Position numbers and translations under genes: made by a program. From assembly GCF_018967845.1 (NCBI RefSeq), contig NZ_JAHLZZ010000001.1, positions 186,001 to 250,000 of the forward strand: DNA of 64,000 nt, written 5' to 3'. How positions within the stretch are numbered: position 1 is the first letter of the stretch; each line of letters begins with the position of its first letter. Of this stretch, positions 17,795-26,753 are shown one piece after another. This DNA is from Hymenobacter siberiensis. GTDB lineage: Bacteria; Bacteroidota; Bacteroidia; Cytophagales; Hymenobacteraceae. The notes under the pieces are model-generated. The model was not told the origin of the DNA, ran no database searches, and worked only from the letters and a program-made list of their open reading frames with translations.

Positions 17795-20700
17795 TTAGAA
17801 CAGGAAGTCGAACCCGACGAACACCAGCTTCTCCTCGCCTACCGAGTAGGTGGCATTGATGATGGCTGCCTTGAGGATATCGACGTAGATGCCGCCGCCG
17901 AAACCGCTGTGGAAGGCATTTAGGCCGGTATAAGTGCCGGTGTCGTTGTCGGAATATACGCGGCCGATATCGGCCAGGCCCATCACGCCAAACTTGCCGG
18001 GGAAGAGGTAGGCATTGAAGGAAAACAGCTCCAGGCGCGGCTCAAAGTTGGCATACACAGCCGTGCGGCCCGCGAAGCGGGTGCGGCGGTAGCCCCGCAG
18101 GTTGGTGGTGCCGCCCAAGGTGTTGGCCTGGTAAAAGCGGTAGTCGCCGAAGTTGTGCTGGTAGCCAATGCGGCCAGCGTAGGTGAGGTGGAAGGGGAAG
18201 TTGGGCGTGAGGTAGGCCCGTACCTCGGTGCTGAAGCGCCCAAAGCTCAGGCTTTCGCTGTTGAGCTGCCAGTTATACTGGTACTCGTTGTACCAGCGCA
18301 GGCCGATGCGGGGGTTTTTGGCCGAGGAGCTGGCGTCGAGGTTCAGGTACATCAGGCCGCCGAGGTACTGGTTGGTCTGGAAATCGGAGGCGCGCACGCC
18401 GAAGCGGCGGTTTTCGTAGGTGGTCACCCCGCTCTTGTTGGTCAGGCTGTCTTTGATAACCGAGCCGATGGGGTCTTGCTCGATGCGGAACTGGTCGTAC
18501 TGCGGCCCGATGCCGAACTTAAGGAAGTTGAACAGCTTGCGCTCGAAGGTGGGCGCAATGGTGAGCCGGTTGAAGCGCACGCGGTAGGCGCTGTTCACGC
18601 TGCGGTTGGTAACCACGCCCCGGTTCTCATCCTTGGTAGCCAGGTTCACCGTGTTGTTGCCAATGCCGAAGAAGTTGTACAGCAGCTGCGGGCCGTAGTA
18701 CTGGGCGGCAATGTGCAGGTCGGTATTCTTGAAAATACGGGTAAACTGGCCCATGTAGCGGATGTTGTAAGCCGCGCGAGCCGGCGCGAAGTTGGCCGTG
18801 ATGCTCTGCTCCCACGAATACGGCTCGCGGCGGAAGCCGTAGTGCCGGTAGGTCACGCCGCCGCCCAGCAGCACGCCATCGTCAATGTTGTAGCCGAAGT
18901 ACAGGGCCGGGCCCACGTAGTCGAGGCGGTAATCCTTCAGGTCAAAGCGGTGCGGGTAGTCGTAGCGGCTCACCTCGTAGCCGGGCTCCAGGCGCTGGCG
19001 GGCTTCGGAGCTGGTGTTGATAACGTTGCCGGAATCGGCGTCGTAAATCTGGGTTTTGTGGAGCAGGCCGCCCACGTGGTCGCGGGTGGTGATGGAGTCG
19101 CGGCCTGTACCGGCGATGATGCGCAGCTTCACGCCGCGCTTCACGTCGCCCTTCACGTCGTACACGTCTTTGCCGGCAATGCCGTAGAGGCGTACCTCGT
19201 CGGTCACGGCATCGTCGAAGGTGCGGTCGTAGAGGATTTTGGTCAGCTTGCCATCCTTGTTAATCTTCTGCATCACCACGCGGGTTTTGCGGTCGGCAAG
19301 GCGCTCCACGGTAAACTTCTCGTTCTTTTTGGAGCCGCGCACTTCCACTATTTCGGCCAACAAGTCGGCGTACTTACCGGCCACGTCGGGCAGCAGGTCG
19401 CGGCGGCTTTTCAGCTTGGCGATGATTTCCTTGCCGTGCAGGTCGTAAATTTCCTTGGGCCATTTATCGCGGAAGGCCTTCTCGATTACCTCATCGGTGA
19501 GGTGGGCTTTCATGTAATCGGCTTCCTTTATCCAGTCCTGGCGGGTCACGGCGCTCATAAACACCCGGTCGTTGCTCATACCGGTCTGGTTCAGGCCCTT
19601 ATAGTCGGCGTAGTCATACCCGAAGTTCTGGAAGTTGCGGATGGCAAACCTGCGCGAAATGATATAGGGCAGCACGCCATCGCCCTTAAAGAAGGCAATG
19701 TCGCGGTCTTCGGGCACGGCCGTGAAGGTGCGGTCGCCGCCCTTATCCTTCGTTTCGCTCCAGCGCCACTGGTCCTCGTGCCGGTCCCAGTCGCCAATCC
19801 ACATATCGAAGAGGCGCGAGCGGGCGAAGGCTTTCTGGTTCACCTGGTTGTCGTTGTCGTCGAGCAGGCGGGTCAGCATCTTCTCGGTGCCCACCAGGTT
19901 TTTGGCGAAGCCCAGGCTGGCCACATTGTCCTGGCTGTCCTTGGCGTCTTCTTCCAAGGCGGCGGGCAGGTTGGCAAACTGCGCGTAGTACTGCCCCAGC
20001 AAGGGGTCCTGCGGAATGTAGACCGGCACCGGGTTGGTGTGCAGAATGCCGGCTGCCGTGCCCAGCGGCGGCAGCACAAACGACGCATACGGGTGCTGGG
20101 CCGAAATCTGGTCCTGCAGCACGGCCTTGGCCAGGCCGGTGCGCAGCTGCTCGGGCAGCACGGCGGCGGGGTCTTTGTCGATGCCGCGCAGGGTGAAGTT
20201 GTAGCCCACCTCGTTGCGCACTTTCAGCGAGGCGGTTTGCTTGCCGCCGCCGGTTTTGTAGGGCATCAGGCCGTCTTTATCGTTGGCCAGGTCCAGGGTG
20301 CGGAATTTCACGGGCGTGGCCCACTCCTTGCGGTAATGCTCGCCCAGCAGCCAGTTGTGAAAACCGCCGTGGCGGTCGTAGTTCGCGTTGATGGCCACCG
20401 TCACGGAGCTGTCGCGGTAGTCGGGGCGCGTGGTCGGAATCGGGGCCTTGGCGATGGCGGCTTCGGCCTTTTGCTGCTTCTTTTTCTTGTCCTTTTTCTT
20501 TTCCTCAATGGCCGCTTCCGTCTGGGGCAGCTTCTGGCCGCCGGCCTGGCCATTGGTGGTGGTCAGCACCGTTTCGGAAAGGGGCTCGGCGGGCGTGGTG
20601 GCAATGGTGCCCGTGGTTTTGGCATACATCGGCGTGCGGAACACGCGGCGGGCCGTCTGGCCATTGCCCTGCGGAATGAAGTACTCGCTCCACACCTGGC

Positions 20701-21922
20701 CGTCGTCGTAGTAGTTCACCACGGCAAAGCCCTTCTCCTTATCCGAGAAAATGGCCCCGCCGCCGTCCCCGGGCTTCACGTGCTGGGTTTTGCAGCCCGA
20801 GCCGCTGGTGATGAAGTGCGTGCTGCCCTCCGTGTAGTATTGCAGATTGTGCTCGTGCCCGGCGGCGTACACCACGTTGGGGTATTTGGCAAAAATATCG
20901 AGCAGACCCTTACGGTAGGCCTGGTACATGGGGTGCGGAATGTCCTGGCTGATGCCGCCGTACTTGCGCGCAAACGGGTAAATCGAGCCAATGACGGGCA
21001 GCGGAATGAAAGCGTATTTGAACACAATGCTCAGGGGGAAAATATGGTCGGCCAGCGTGAAGTAACCGCCATGAATGCCGTCGCTGAACAGCGGATGGTG
21101 GGCAAACACCATAATGTGCTTGTCCTTATTGCGGGCAATAATCTCCTCCAGCGCCGCAAATACGTCATCGTTGTTATCGGCCCCGCAGGCCCCGTTCAGG
21201 CCGAAAGGCCGGTTGGTGGGCGGCGTCAGAAACCACTGCGAGTTCAGGGCGATGAGCACCAGGTCGTCCTGCACGCGCACCTCAAACGGGCCGGGGCAGC
21301 CGTCGCGGGGCAGGAAAAAGTCGCCGGTGTAGGAGAAGGCCGTCGAGTCCTTGCGCATGTACTGCTCCACAAAGGCCTGCTCGCGGTTGACCTGTTCCAG
21401 GCCGCCGGCCGTGCCCTGAATCCAGTCGTGGTTGCCGGGCGTCATGTACTTCTCGCCGGGGTAGCCCCGGAAAATATCGAGCTGGGCGGTGAGGCGCTCC
21501 TCGGCATTTTTACGGTCGTAGGCCCCTTCCTCAGGCATGCCGTAGTTGTACACGTTGTCGCCCAGGAAGATGGTGGTGCTGTTTTTACCGGCCTTCATTA
21601 TCTCCTGACGCAGGAAATTCAGGCTCGGCTCGCCGCCCTTGGCCACCGGAATGGGATTACCCACGTCGCCAATCAAGAAGACGCGGTAGCGGATGCGGGT
21701 CGAGTCCGGAGGCGTATTGCGCGCCCAGTTCACGCCGGCCTTGCGGTAGTTGGGGCGGCTGGTGTGCGGGTTCTGGTCCGACTCGCCGGGCTCGGGAAGC
21801 TCCCGCTGGGTTCCGCGGGACTCTTTGGGCGCTTTGGGGGTTTTGAGAGCAGCTTGCTGAGCCGTGGCAACCAGCGGCAGGCAGCAAGCAAGCAGAAAAG
21901 TGAACCGGCGAAATAAGTACAT
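17795..21922 (-). CDS. Metallophosphoesterase fused to an outer-membrane surface-antigen barrel
   Basis: 1375 residues with a signal peptide (MYLFRRFTFLLACCLPLVATA). Residues of about 80-410 form a calcineurin-like phosphoesterase: FLIGDVGNP, FLGDNVYNYG, TPGNHDW, AHHPLF and AAGHEHN provide the two-metal ligands. A Lys-rich linker (EEKKKDKKKKQQ) follows, then a long middle region. The last roughly 400 residues are a Bac_surface_Ag/BamA-type barrel (LDYVGPALYFGYNIDDGVLLGGGV, GGTTNLRGYRRTRFAGRT, FGVMGLADIGRVY) ending in phenylalanine. It probably hydrolyses phosphate esters at the cell surface. The fusion occurs in Bacteroidota but its substrate is not known to me. Confidence 0.88.
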   Translation of the reverse strand: MYLFRRFTFLLACCLPLVATAQQAALKTPKAPKESRGTQRELPEPGESDQNPHTSRPNYRKAGVNWARNTPPDSTRIRYRVFLIGDVGNPIPVAKGGEPSLNFLRQEIMKAGKNSTTIFLGDNVYNYGMPEEGAYDRKNAEERLTAQLDIFRGYPGEKYMTPGNHDWIQGTAGGLEQVNREQAFVEQYMRKDSTAFSYTGDFFLPRDGCPGPFEVRVQDDLVLIALNSQWFLTPPTNRPFGLNGACGADNNDDVFAALEEIIARNKDKHIMVFAHHPLFSDGIHGGYFTLADHIFPLSIVFKYAFIPLPVIGSIYPFARKYGGISQDIPHPMYQAYRKGLLDIFAKYPNVVYAAGHEHNLQYYTEGSTHFITSGSGCKTQHVKPGDGGGAIFSDKEKGFAVVNYYDDGQVWSEYFIPQGNGQTARRVFRTPMYAKTTGTIATTPAEPLSETVLTTTNGQAGGQKLPQTEAAIEEKKKDKKKKQQKAEAAIAKAPIPTTRPDYRDSSVTVAINANYDRHGGFHNWLLGEHYRKEWATPVKFRTLDLANDKDGLMPYKTGGGKQTASLKVRNEVGYNFTLRGIDKDPAAVLPEQLRTGLAKAVLQDQISAQHPYASFVLPPLGTAAGILHTNPVPVYIPQDPLLGQYYAQFANLPAALEEDAKDSQDNVASLGFAKNLVGTEKMLTRLLDDNDNQVNQKAFARSRLFDMWIGDWDRHEDQWRWSETKDKGGDRTFTAVPEDRDIAFFKGDGVLPYIISRRFAIRNFQNFGYDYADYKGLNQTGMSNDRVFMSAVTRQDWIKEADYMKAHLTDEVIEKAFRDKWPKEIYDLHGKEIIAKLKSRRDLLPDVAGKYADLLAEIVEVRGSKKNEKFTVERLADRKTRVVMQKINKDGKLTKILYDRTFDDAVTDEVRLYGIAGKDVYDVKGDVKRGVKLRIIAGTGRDSITTRDHVGGLLHKTQIYDADSGNVINTSSEARQRLEPGYEVSRYDYPHRFDLKDYRLDYVGPALYFGYNIDDGVLLGGGVTYRHYGFRREPYSWEQSITANFAPARAAYNIRYMGQFTRIFKNTDLHIAAQYYGPQLLYNFFGIGNNTVNLATKDENRGVVTNRSVNSAYRVRFNRLTIAPTFERKLFNFLKFGIGPQYDQFRIEQDPIGSVIKDSLTNKSGVTTYENRRFGVRASDFQTNQYLGGLMYLNLDASSSAKNPRIGLRWYNEYQYNWQLNSESLSFGRFSTEVRAYLTPNFPFHLTYAGRIGYQHNFGDYRFYQANTLGGTTNLRGYRRTRFAGRTAVYANFEPRLELFSFNAYLFPGKFGVMGLADIGRVYSDNDTGTYTGLNAFHSGFGGGIYVDILKAAIINATYSVGEEKLVFVGFDFLF

Positions 21923-21975
21923 GAAATAAAATTACGAGGCGAAGAACTGGCTACGCCGCAGGACCCGGACAAATA

Positions 21976-21983
21976 CAAAAATA
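21976..21983 (-). promoter_or_regulatory. -7 box (TATTTTTG) for the phosphoesterase-barrel gene
   Basis: An exact TAnnTTTG match on the minus strand, 54 bases before the ATG at 21922, which leaves a leader of about 50 bases. Confidence 0.5.
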
Positions 21984-22131
21984 CGGCGGCCGGCCGGCAA
22001 AGGTCCGGCGCCATAGCGCCCGATACGCAAAGCACGGCAGTGCGGTTTGGCCGGGGTTTTCAACTTCCGGCGGGCGCTTCGCGTTGAAAGCCGGCGGACC
22101 GGCCAAATGCGCCGCCGTAGCTTCGCGTATC

Positions 22132-23487
22132 ATGAAAGAAATTATCCCCGAATCCGTCGAAACTTCTGCGGCGTCCGCACCGGCTGCATCGGTGGAAACC
22201 CCGGCTCCGGCCGCGCCCCCGGCGGCCCCCGCCCCCGAGGAGCCGCTTGCGGCAGAGGCCGACAAAGCCCCCAAGGCCAAAACCTCGGCCCTGACAAAAG
22301 CGGCGCAGGCCTACATCACCGACCTGTTTGCCAAAGAATTATCGCCCAAGCTCACCTACCACACCCTGGGCCACACCGAGGCCGTGGTGAAGGAGTGCCG
22401 CGCCCTGGTCCCCGCCGCCAACCTCAGCGCCGACGACACCGAGAGCCTGCTGCTGGCCGCCTGGTTTCACGACTCGGGCTACCTTGATGTGTACGACGGC
22501 CACGAGTTTCGCAGCATGGAGCGGGCCGGGGCCTGGCTGGCCAAACACGACCTGCCCAAAGCCCGCGTCGAGCTGATTCAGGGCCTGATTAAGGCCACGC
22601 ACCGCGACTCGCCGCCTGAAACCGAGCTGCAAAAAATCCTGGTCGATGCCGACATGAGCAACCTGGCGCGCGACGACTACCGCTCCCGCGCCGAGCTGCT
22701 GCGCACCGAGTGGGAGCTAGTGCTCGACAAAACCTACTCCACGCCGGAGTGGACCGAGCTGCAGCTTAACTTCATGCTGGCCCACAAGTACTTCTCCCAA
22801 GCGGGCAAAGACCGGTACAAGAAGGCCCTCAAAAAGCACATCGACGACCAGCGCGACCACCTCAAGAAGAAGGAAAAAAAAACCAAGAAGAAAACCCGGG
22901 GAAAGAGCGAAACCTTTGCCGAGCCCAAGCGCGGCATCGAAACCATGTTCCGCACCATGTACTCGAACCACATGAAGCTGAGCGACATGGCCGACAAAAA
23001 GGCCAGCATGATGATTCAGCTCAACGCGGTGCTTATCTCGGTCATCATCACCTACCTGGGGGCCAAAATAGGCAAGGCCGGCAGCCTGGCCCCGCTGATG
23101 GGTAACAACCCCGTGCTGGCCATTCCGGTGAGTATTCTCCTGATAACGGCCCTGGGCTCGGTGACAACGGCCATTCTCTCGGCCCAGCCCGATGTTACAA
23201 GTTTCCACTGGCTCAAGAAAAGCCCCGAAATTGCCACCAACCGCCGCGTCAACCTGCTGTTCTTCGGGCAGTTCACCAAGCTCAACCTCGATAATTTCCA
23301 GAGCGGCATGCGCGAGATTATGCAGCAGAAAGACATGCTCTACACCAACATGGTGACGGACATTTACTACCTCGGCGAGGTGCTCACCCGCAAATACCGC
23401 CTGCTGCGCACCAGCTACACCATTTTTCTGGTGGGCATTATTCTCACGGCGCTCTCGTTCGGCATCGCGCTGCTGTATAAGTCGTAG
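22132..23487 (+). CDS. HD-domain phosphohydrolase fused to a Pycsar-type transmembrane effector domain
   Basis: 451 residues. After an Ala/Pro-rich disordered start (1-50), an HD domain carries H77/H81 (YHTLGHTEAV), His113-Asp114 (AWFHDSGY), H157 and D172/D174 (LVDADMSNL). A Lys-rich linker (about 245-258) leads to a membrane part with helices near 296-314, 328-350 and 430-449. The first is introduced by SDMADKKASMMIQLNAVLIS, the signature of the PycTM family, whose known members open the membrane when cyclic CMP/UMP is made after phage attack. The HD part resembles nucleotide/cyclic-nucleotide phosphohydrolases. No uridylate/cytidylate cyclase gene is seen nearby, so it may be an orphan effector or a housekeeping paralogue. 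The ATG at 22132 is chosen as the first start after the upstream GC-rich spacer. Confidence 0.87.
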   Translation: MKEIIPESVETSAASAPAASVETPAPAAPPAAPAPEEPLAAEADKAPKAKTSALTKAAQAYITDLFAKELSPKLTYHTLGHTEAVVKECRALVPAANLSADDTESLLLAAWFHDSGYLDVYDGHEFRSMERAGAWLAKHDLPKARVELIQGLIKATHRDSPPETELQKILVDADMSNLARDDYRSRAELLRTEWELVLDKTYSTPEWTELQLNFMLAHKYFSQAGKDRYKKALKKHIDDQRDHLKKKEKKTKKKTRGKSETFAEPKRGIETMFRTMYSNHMKLSDMADKKASMMIQLNAVLISVIITYLGAKIGKAGSLAPLMGNNPVLAIPVSILLITALGSVTTAILSAQPDVTSFHWLKKSPEIATNRRVNLLFFGQFTKLNLDNFQSGMREIMQQKDMLYTNMVTDIYYLGEVLTRKYRLLRTSYTIFLVGIILTALSFGIALLYKS

Positions 23488-23505
23488 GGCGGCGGCGTAT
23501 GTTCT

Positions 23506-23513
23506 TATCTTTG
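23506..23513 (+). promoter_or_regulatory. -7 box (TATCTTTG) of tRNA-Arg
   Basis: An exact TAnnTTTG match. The expected transcription start is at or within a base or two of the mature tRNA 5' end at 23520, so there is little or no 5' leader. Confidence 0.7.
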
Positions 23514-23519
23514 TAGCAT

Positions 23520-23591
23520 GGCTGCGTAGTTCAACGGATAGAATAGGCGTTTCCTAAACGCTTGATATGAGTTCGATTCTCGTCGTGGCTA
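23520..23591 (+). tRNA. tRNA-Arg (anticodon CCT)
   Basis: The cloverleaf folds by hand. Acceptor stem 23520-23526 pairs with 23584-23590, with G-U pairs at three positions. The D arm is 23529-23544, the anticodon stem 23546-23550/23558-23562 with loop TTCCTAA and anticodon CCT at 23553-23555, and the T arm 23567-23583 with loop TTCGATT. The discriminator is A and no CCA is encoded. It reads AGG codons, which are rare in this GC-rich genome. Confidence 0.93.
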
Positions 23592-23610
23592 CTTGATTTT
23601 CAGACAGTTA

Positions 23611-23645
23611 AAAAATGCCGTTTTCAATTCGAAAACGGCATTTTT
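23611..23645. terminator. Bidirectional terminator between tRNA-Arg and the HNH gene
   Basis: AAAAATGCCGTTTTC, a 5-base loop, then GAAAACGGCATTTTT: 15-bp perfect stem. It serves the tRNA on the plus strand and the HNH gene on the minus strand. Confidence 0.88.
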
Positions 23646-23647
23646 AT

Positions 23648-24157
23648 TTATGCACCGGATACAAATTCCTTTTCTGCCATAGAAGTGATGAGAGCAACAG
23701 CTAAGCGCCCGTGGTCGAACTCCCAATGATGATTGGGGCAAAGCGCCACCAAATTGGTCAGTTTATTCACCCCAGCGACGAAATCGGTGGGTAAAAACTC
23801 ATTGATGGGCTTGATATGGCATACTTCGTAATGCACATCGTAGCCACAAACCGCACACGCTTTGGGCCGGCTTGATTTGCGGTACGCCAGGCGCGCCAGA
23901 CTGCGGATTTGGGCGGCGTACTGTTGTAGGGCTTTGGTTTTGAGTTGTTGCAGCGATACCGTAGTCCAATCAACCACGCTCGGGTTACAATTATCACAAG
24001 TAGTACGCCGGGTTTGCAGTGCGGCGCCGCAATGCTTGCAGCTGCGAGCAATGGGTTTGCGGCTGGGAAATAGATGTCCGTTTACACGGTTAGCGCACGA
24101 GCGGGAGCAATACTTTGCGTTAGCAATTTTAGCACCGCAGTGCAGGCAGTTATTCAT
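23648..24157 (-). CDS. HNH endonuclease with two zinc-ribbon knuckles
   Basis: 169 residues from the ATG at 24157. It opens with treble-clef/zinc-ribbon pairs (CLHCGAKIANAKYCSRSC, SCKHCGAAL...CDNC), followed by a helical linker and an HNH nuclease core: ACAVCGYDVHYEVCHIKPI, then NLVALCPNHHWEFDHG. Such proteins resemble homing or restriction-type nucleases. The gene is visibly poorer in GC than the genes around it and lies directly beside a tRNA gene, which suggests acquisition by transfer. No att-like repeat of the tRNA 3' end was found. The target is unknown. Confidence 0.85.
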   Translation of the reverse strand: MNNCLHCGAKIANAKYCSRSCANRVNGHLFPSRKPIARSCKHCGAALQTRRTTCDNCNPSVVDWTTVSLQQLKTKALQQYAAQIRSLARLAYRKSSRPKACAVCGYDVHYEVCHIKPINEFLPTDFVAGVNKLTNLVALCPNHHWEFDHGRLAVALITSMAEKEFVSGA

Positions 24158-24379
24158 GGCTGAAATTACCGCATTAGGCCGGGCAAATTGCTGCGCCAAG
24201 GAAAAAAAAAGGACCACCGCTCCTATCTTTTATCCCCCTGATTTCAGACGCAAGCTTGAACCGTAGCAAGCAAAATACCCCCGATATACTTCTGGTTAAC
24301 ACCATAATATTTGCAGTGTATTGTATAAAAACAAGTCTTTGGCAGCTCCCGGCGGTCCTTGTGCTTCGTTCACTTCATC

Positions 24380-25102
24380 ATGGCTAACTCCTACCCCCGC
24401 CGCCCCGCCGACGAGGCGCACCGGCTGCAGGCTCTGCGCCCGTATCAGCTCATTACCTCCATTCCAAACCCGCTGTTCGATGACCTGATTCGGCTCACGG
24501 CTATGCTTTTCAACGTGCCCATTGCCATTGTGGCGCTGGTGGAAGAAAGCACCGTGCAGTTTCGGCTAAACGTGGGCCTGCCCGCCGGCACCGCCCGGGA
24601 GCCCCGCGACGAGAGCCTGTGCTCGGTCGCCATTCTGCAAGGCGATACCACAGTGTTCGAAAACCTCGAAACCGCCCCCGGCGAGCTGGCCGAACCCGGC
24701 TTCGTGCAACGGATGAATCTACAGTTTTATGCCGGCAGCCCGCTGCGCACGGCCAGCGGCTTTCCGGTGGGCGTGTTGTGCGTAATTGACCGCTTGCCCC
24801 GGTACTTCGGCACCGAAGAACAGGCACTGCTGGAGCGCCTTTCCGACATTGTGATACGCCTGCTGGACCTGCGCATTCAGTCGGAAAATACCGACGGCAG
24901 CCAGCCCGGTTCCACCTTGTGGACCACGCTCTACGACCAGATTGAGGCCTCCGTGAACCGCCTTGGCACCCTGGCTGAGCTGGCTAAATGGGAAGAAAGC
25001 TCCGAAACCGATGCCGCTGTAGCCTACCGTACCTCAACGCAGGAAGAAATCGGGCGCGTAGTGGATGCGCTGCACGAGCAGCTTACGGAACGGCTGCACT
25101 AG
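24380..25102 (+). CDS. GAF-domain protein
   Basis: 240 residues from the ATG at 24380. One GAF domain spans about 25-165 (LIRLTAMLFNVPIAIVALVEE, ESLCSVAILQ, FYAGSPLRTASGFPVGVLCVIDRLPR). The remainder is helical (LYDQIEASVNRLGTLAELA and following) and may dimerise. There is no output domain. It resembles stand-alone GAF sensors found near histidine kinases in Bacteroidota, but no kinase is adjacent. Cytoplasmic; ligand unknown. Confidence 0.85.
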   Translation: MANSYPRRPADEAHRLQALRPYQLITSIPNPLFDDLIRLTAMLFNVPIAIVALVEESTVQFRLNVGLPAGTAREPRDESLCSVAILQGDTTVFENLETAPGELAEPGFVQRMNLQFYAGSPLRTASGFPVGVLCVIDRLPRYFGTEEQALLERLSDIVIRLLDLRIQSENTDGSQPGSTLWTTLYDQIEASVNRLGTLAELAKWEESSETDAAVAYRTSTQEEIGRVVDALHEQLTERLH

Positions 25103-25141
25103 GGCGCGGTGCACGCAAGGGCCTTTCTTACCTTGCGTCTC

Positions 25142-25705
25142 ATGAAACTCCTGCTGCTCGCCGCCGCAGCTGCCACCGCCCAAAAAGTCTTCGAAAACCA
25201 CGTCCAGTACCTGCACCCCATGGTGGGCACGCAGAAGATGGGCCACACCTACCCCAGCGCTACTATGCCCTACGGCATTGTGCAGTCCTAGCCCGAAACC
25301 GCCACGCTCAGCTACGAGCTGAACGCCAAGTATACCCCGACGGCTACCAGTCCTGCGCGGGGCATCACTACGACGCCCGAAGCATCGCCGGCTTCAATCA
25401 TACCCACTTTAGCGGCACGGGGCACTCCAATTTGGGTGATTTCCTGCTCATGCCCACCACCGGCCCACTCCAGCTCCCGGCCCCGCCAACCGGCCCCGGA
25501 CCGGATACCGCTCCGCCTTCTCGCACCAGAACGAGGTGGCCGAGCCGGCCTACTACCGGGTGAAGTTCGACGACCACAACATCCTCGCCGAGCGCACGGC
25601 CACCACCCGCGTGGGCTTACAACAATACACGTTTCCGGGCACCGAGCCGGCCCACATCATTCTGGATATGATAGCCGGCATCTACAACTACCCCGACAAG
25701 AATGT
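25142..25705 (+). pseudogene. N-terminal fragment of a GH92 alpha-1,2-mannosidase gene
   Basis: Three reading frames must be joined to recover the GH92 N-domain: VQYLHPMVGTQKMGHTYPSA, a TAG at 25289-25291, a frameshift near 25333, SIAGFNHTHFSGTGHSNLGD, a second shift near 25495, then EPAYYRVKFDDHNILAE and IILDMIAGIYNYPDKN. The gene is then cut by the IS at 25706. GH92 enzymes trim alpha-mannans in the periplasm or at the surface. The catalytic C-terminal barrel is missing altogether, so this is a dead gene. Confidence 0.85.
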
Positions 25706-26753
25706 TAGGACTTACGCAAACGCCAGCGTGGGCTGCCTCAATTCGTGTCGCATATATTCATCTAAGAACCCTTGTTTGAGTTGATACACCGTTTTTTGGG
25801 TCTGGTAGGCGGCTTGTTTGAGGCATGTCCAGGCCCGCACGGCCAGGGCGATGTGGTTGCGTTGGCTGCGGGCCAGCCGGCACTGGCAGGCCTGCACGCC
25901 GGTGAGTTGCTTGCGTTCGCGGTGAAACTGCTCAATCGTCCAACGGACGCTGCTTTCTTGTTCGGCAGCGGCCGTTTCGCGGGGCTCCACCTCGTTGGTC
26001 ACGAGGTAGTCCGTCCGGTGGGTGGACACCAGTACACGGAAGAGTTTCAGTTTGCAGTCTTTGGGCATTCCCTTTACTTTCAGCATTTTGCCTTGCGCTA
26101 CCTCCTCGTTCGACCAGCACAGGCAGCCCACCGGCTGGTAGGGCTCTTGGCCGCCGGAATCATCGACGAGGCGGTTACTTTTCAGCGGGCAATAAAACGT
26201 CTTGCCCGCTGCCAGCAGCCACTTGAACAGGGCCGTGGTGGCGTACCAACTGTCCATCAAGACCGTGCGGTAGGTAATGCCGCGCGGGGCCAACTGCGCG
26301 AGCATGTCGGCCACGTGCTCGAGCTTGGTCTTGCCGTCCACGTCGGGGGCGAAGAGGCGGTAATCAAGGAGCCAGAACTGGTCGGTTTCGGGGTTGACGT
26401 ACACGCAGGTGACGGCCGATGCCGGCAATCACGCCGTGGGCGTTGCCGCTGTACTGGCGGCGGACCAGTTCGATGCGTCGGCTGTGGTGCTTATCGAGCA
26501 CCGTGTCGTCGAACAAGACGTAGCCCCGCGCGCTGAACACCACCTGCGGGCGCACCTGCTGCCAGAGCTGACGGGGCGTGAAATGCCGGGTCTTGAGAAA
26601 ATAGCGCACGTTGTCGTGCGTCAAGCCCTCCAGATGGTCGGCCAGGTACGTGCCCGTGTAATTCACCTGGCTGCTCACCAAAAATTGCCCGTAAAGTTGT
26701 GCGGTCACTTTCATGGCTTTTCCTTTCAAGTTACACCTTTTGCGTAAGTCCTA
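25706..26753 (-). mobile_element. IS701-like insertion sequence, about 1048 bp, transposase frame broken
   Basis: Inverted repeats TAGGACTTACGCAAA at 25706-25720 and its reverse complement at 26739-26753 bound the element. No convincing target duplication is visible, and the flanks belong to two unrelated genes, so it marks a deletion or recombination junction rather than a simple insertion. Confidence 0.82.
25712..26714 (-). pseudogene. IS701-like DDE transposase, frameshifted
   Basis: The N-terminal part (MKVTAQLYGQFLVSSQVNYT, FDDTVLDKHHSRRIELV, YSGNAHGVIAGIG) and the C-terminal part (VTCVYVNPETDQFWLLDYR, VLMDSWYAT, VRWTIEQFHRERKQLTG) are in different frames. One extra base at about 26414, or two missing, separates them. 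There is no slippery sequence at the break, so this is more likely inactivation than programmed frameshifting. Confidence 0.85.

Noticed and set aside
18155..21916. A 1253-residue open frame opposite the phosphoesterase-barrel gene
   Set aside because: It is the mirror of a GC-rich gene; the sequence is a Val/Gly/Ala/His blur with no domain, while the opposite strand shows catalytic motifs and a signal peptide. The same holds for long frames opposite ppk1, the PAS kinase, the M43 protease and the HExxH protein.
23520..25102. A tRNA-targeted genomic island
   Set aside because: Low GC and the HNH gene suggested one, but no copy of the tRNA 3' end and no integrase was found downstream.
26400..26425. 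Programmed frameshift in the IS701-like transposase
   Set aside because: The break lacks a slippery heptamer, unlike the A8 run of the IS5 copies, so simple inactivation is likelier.
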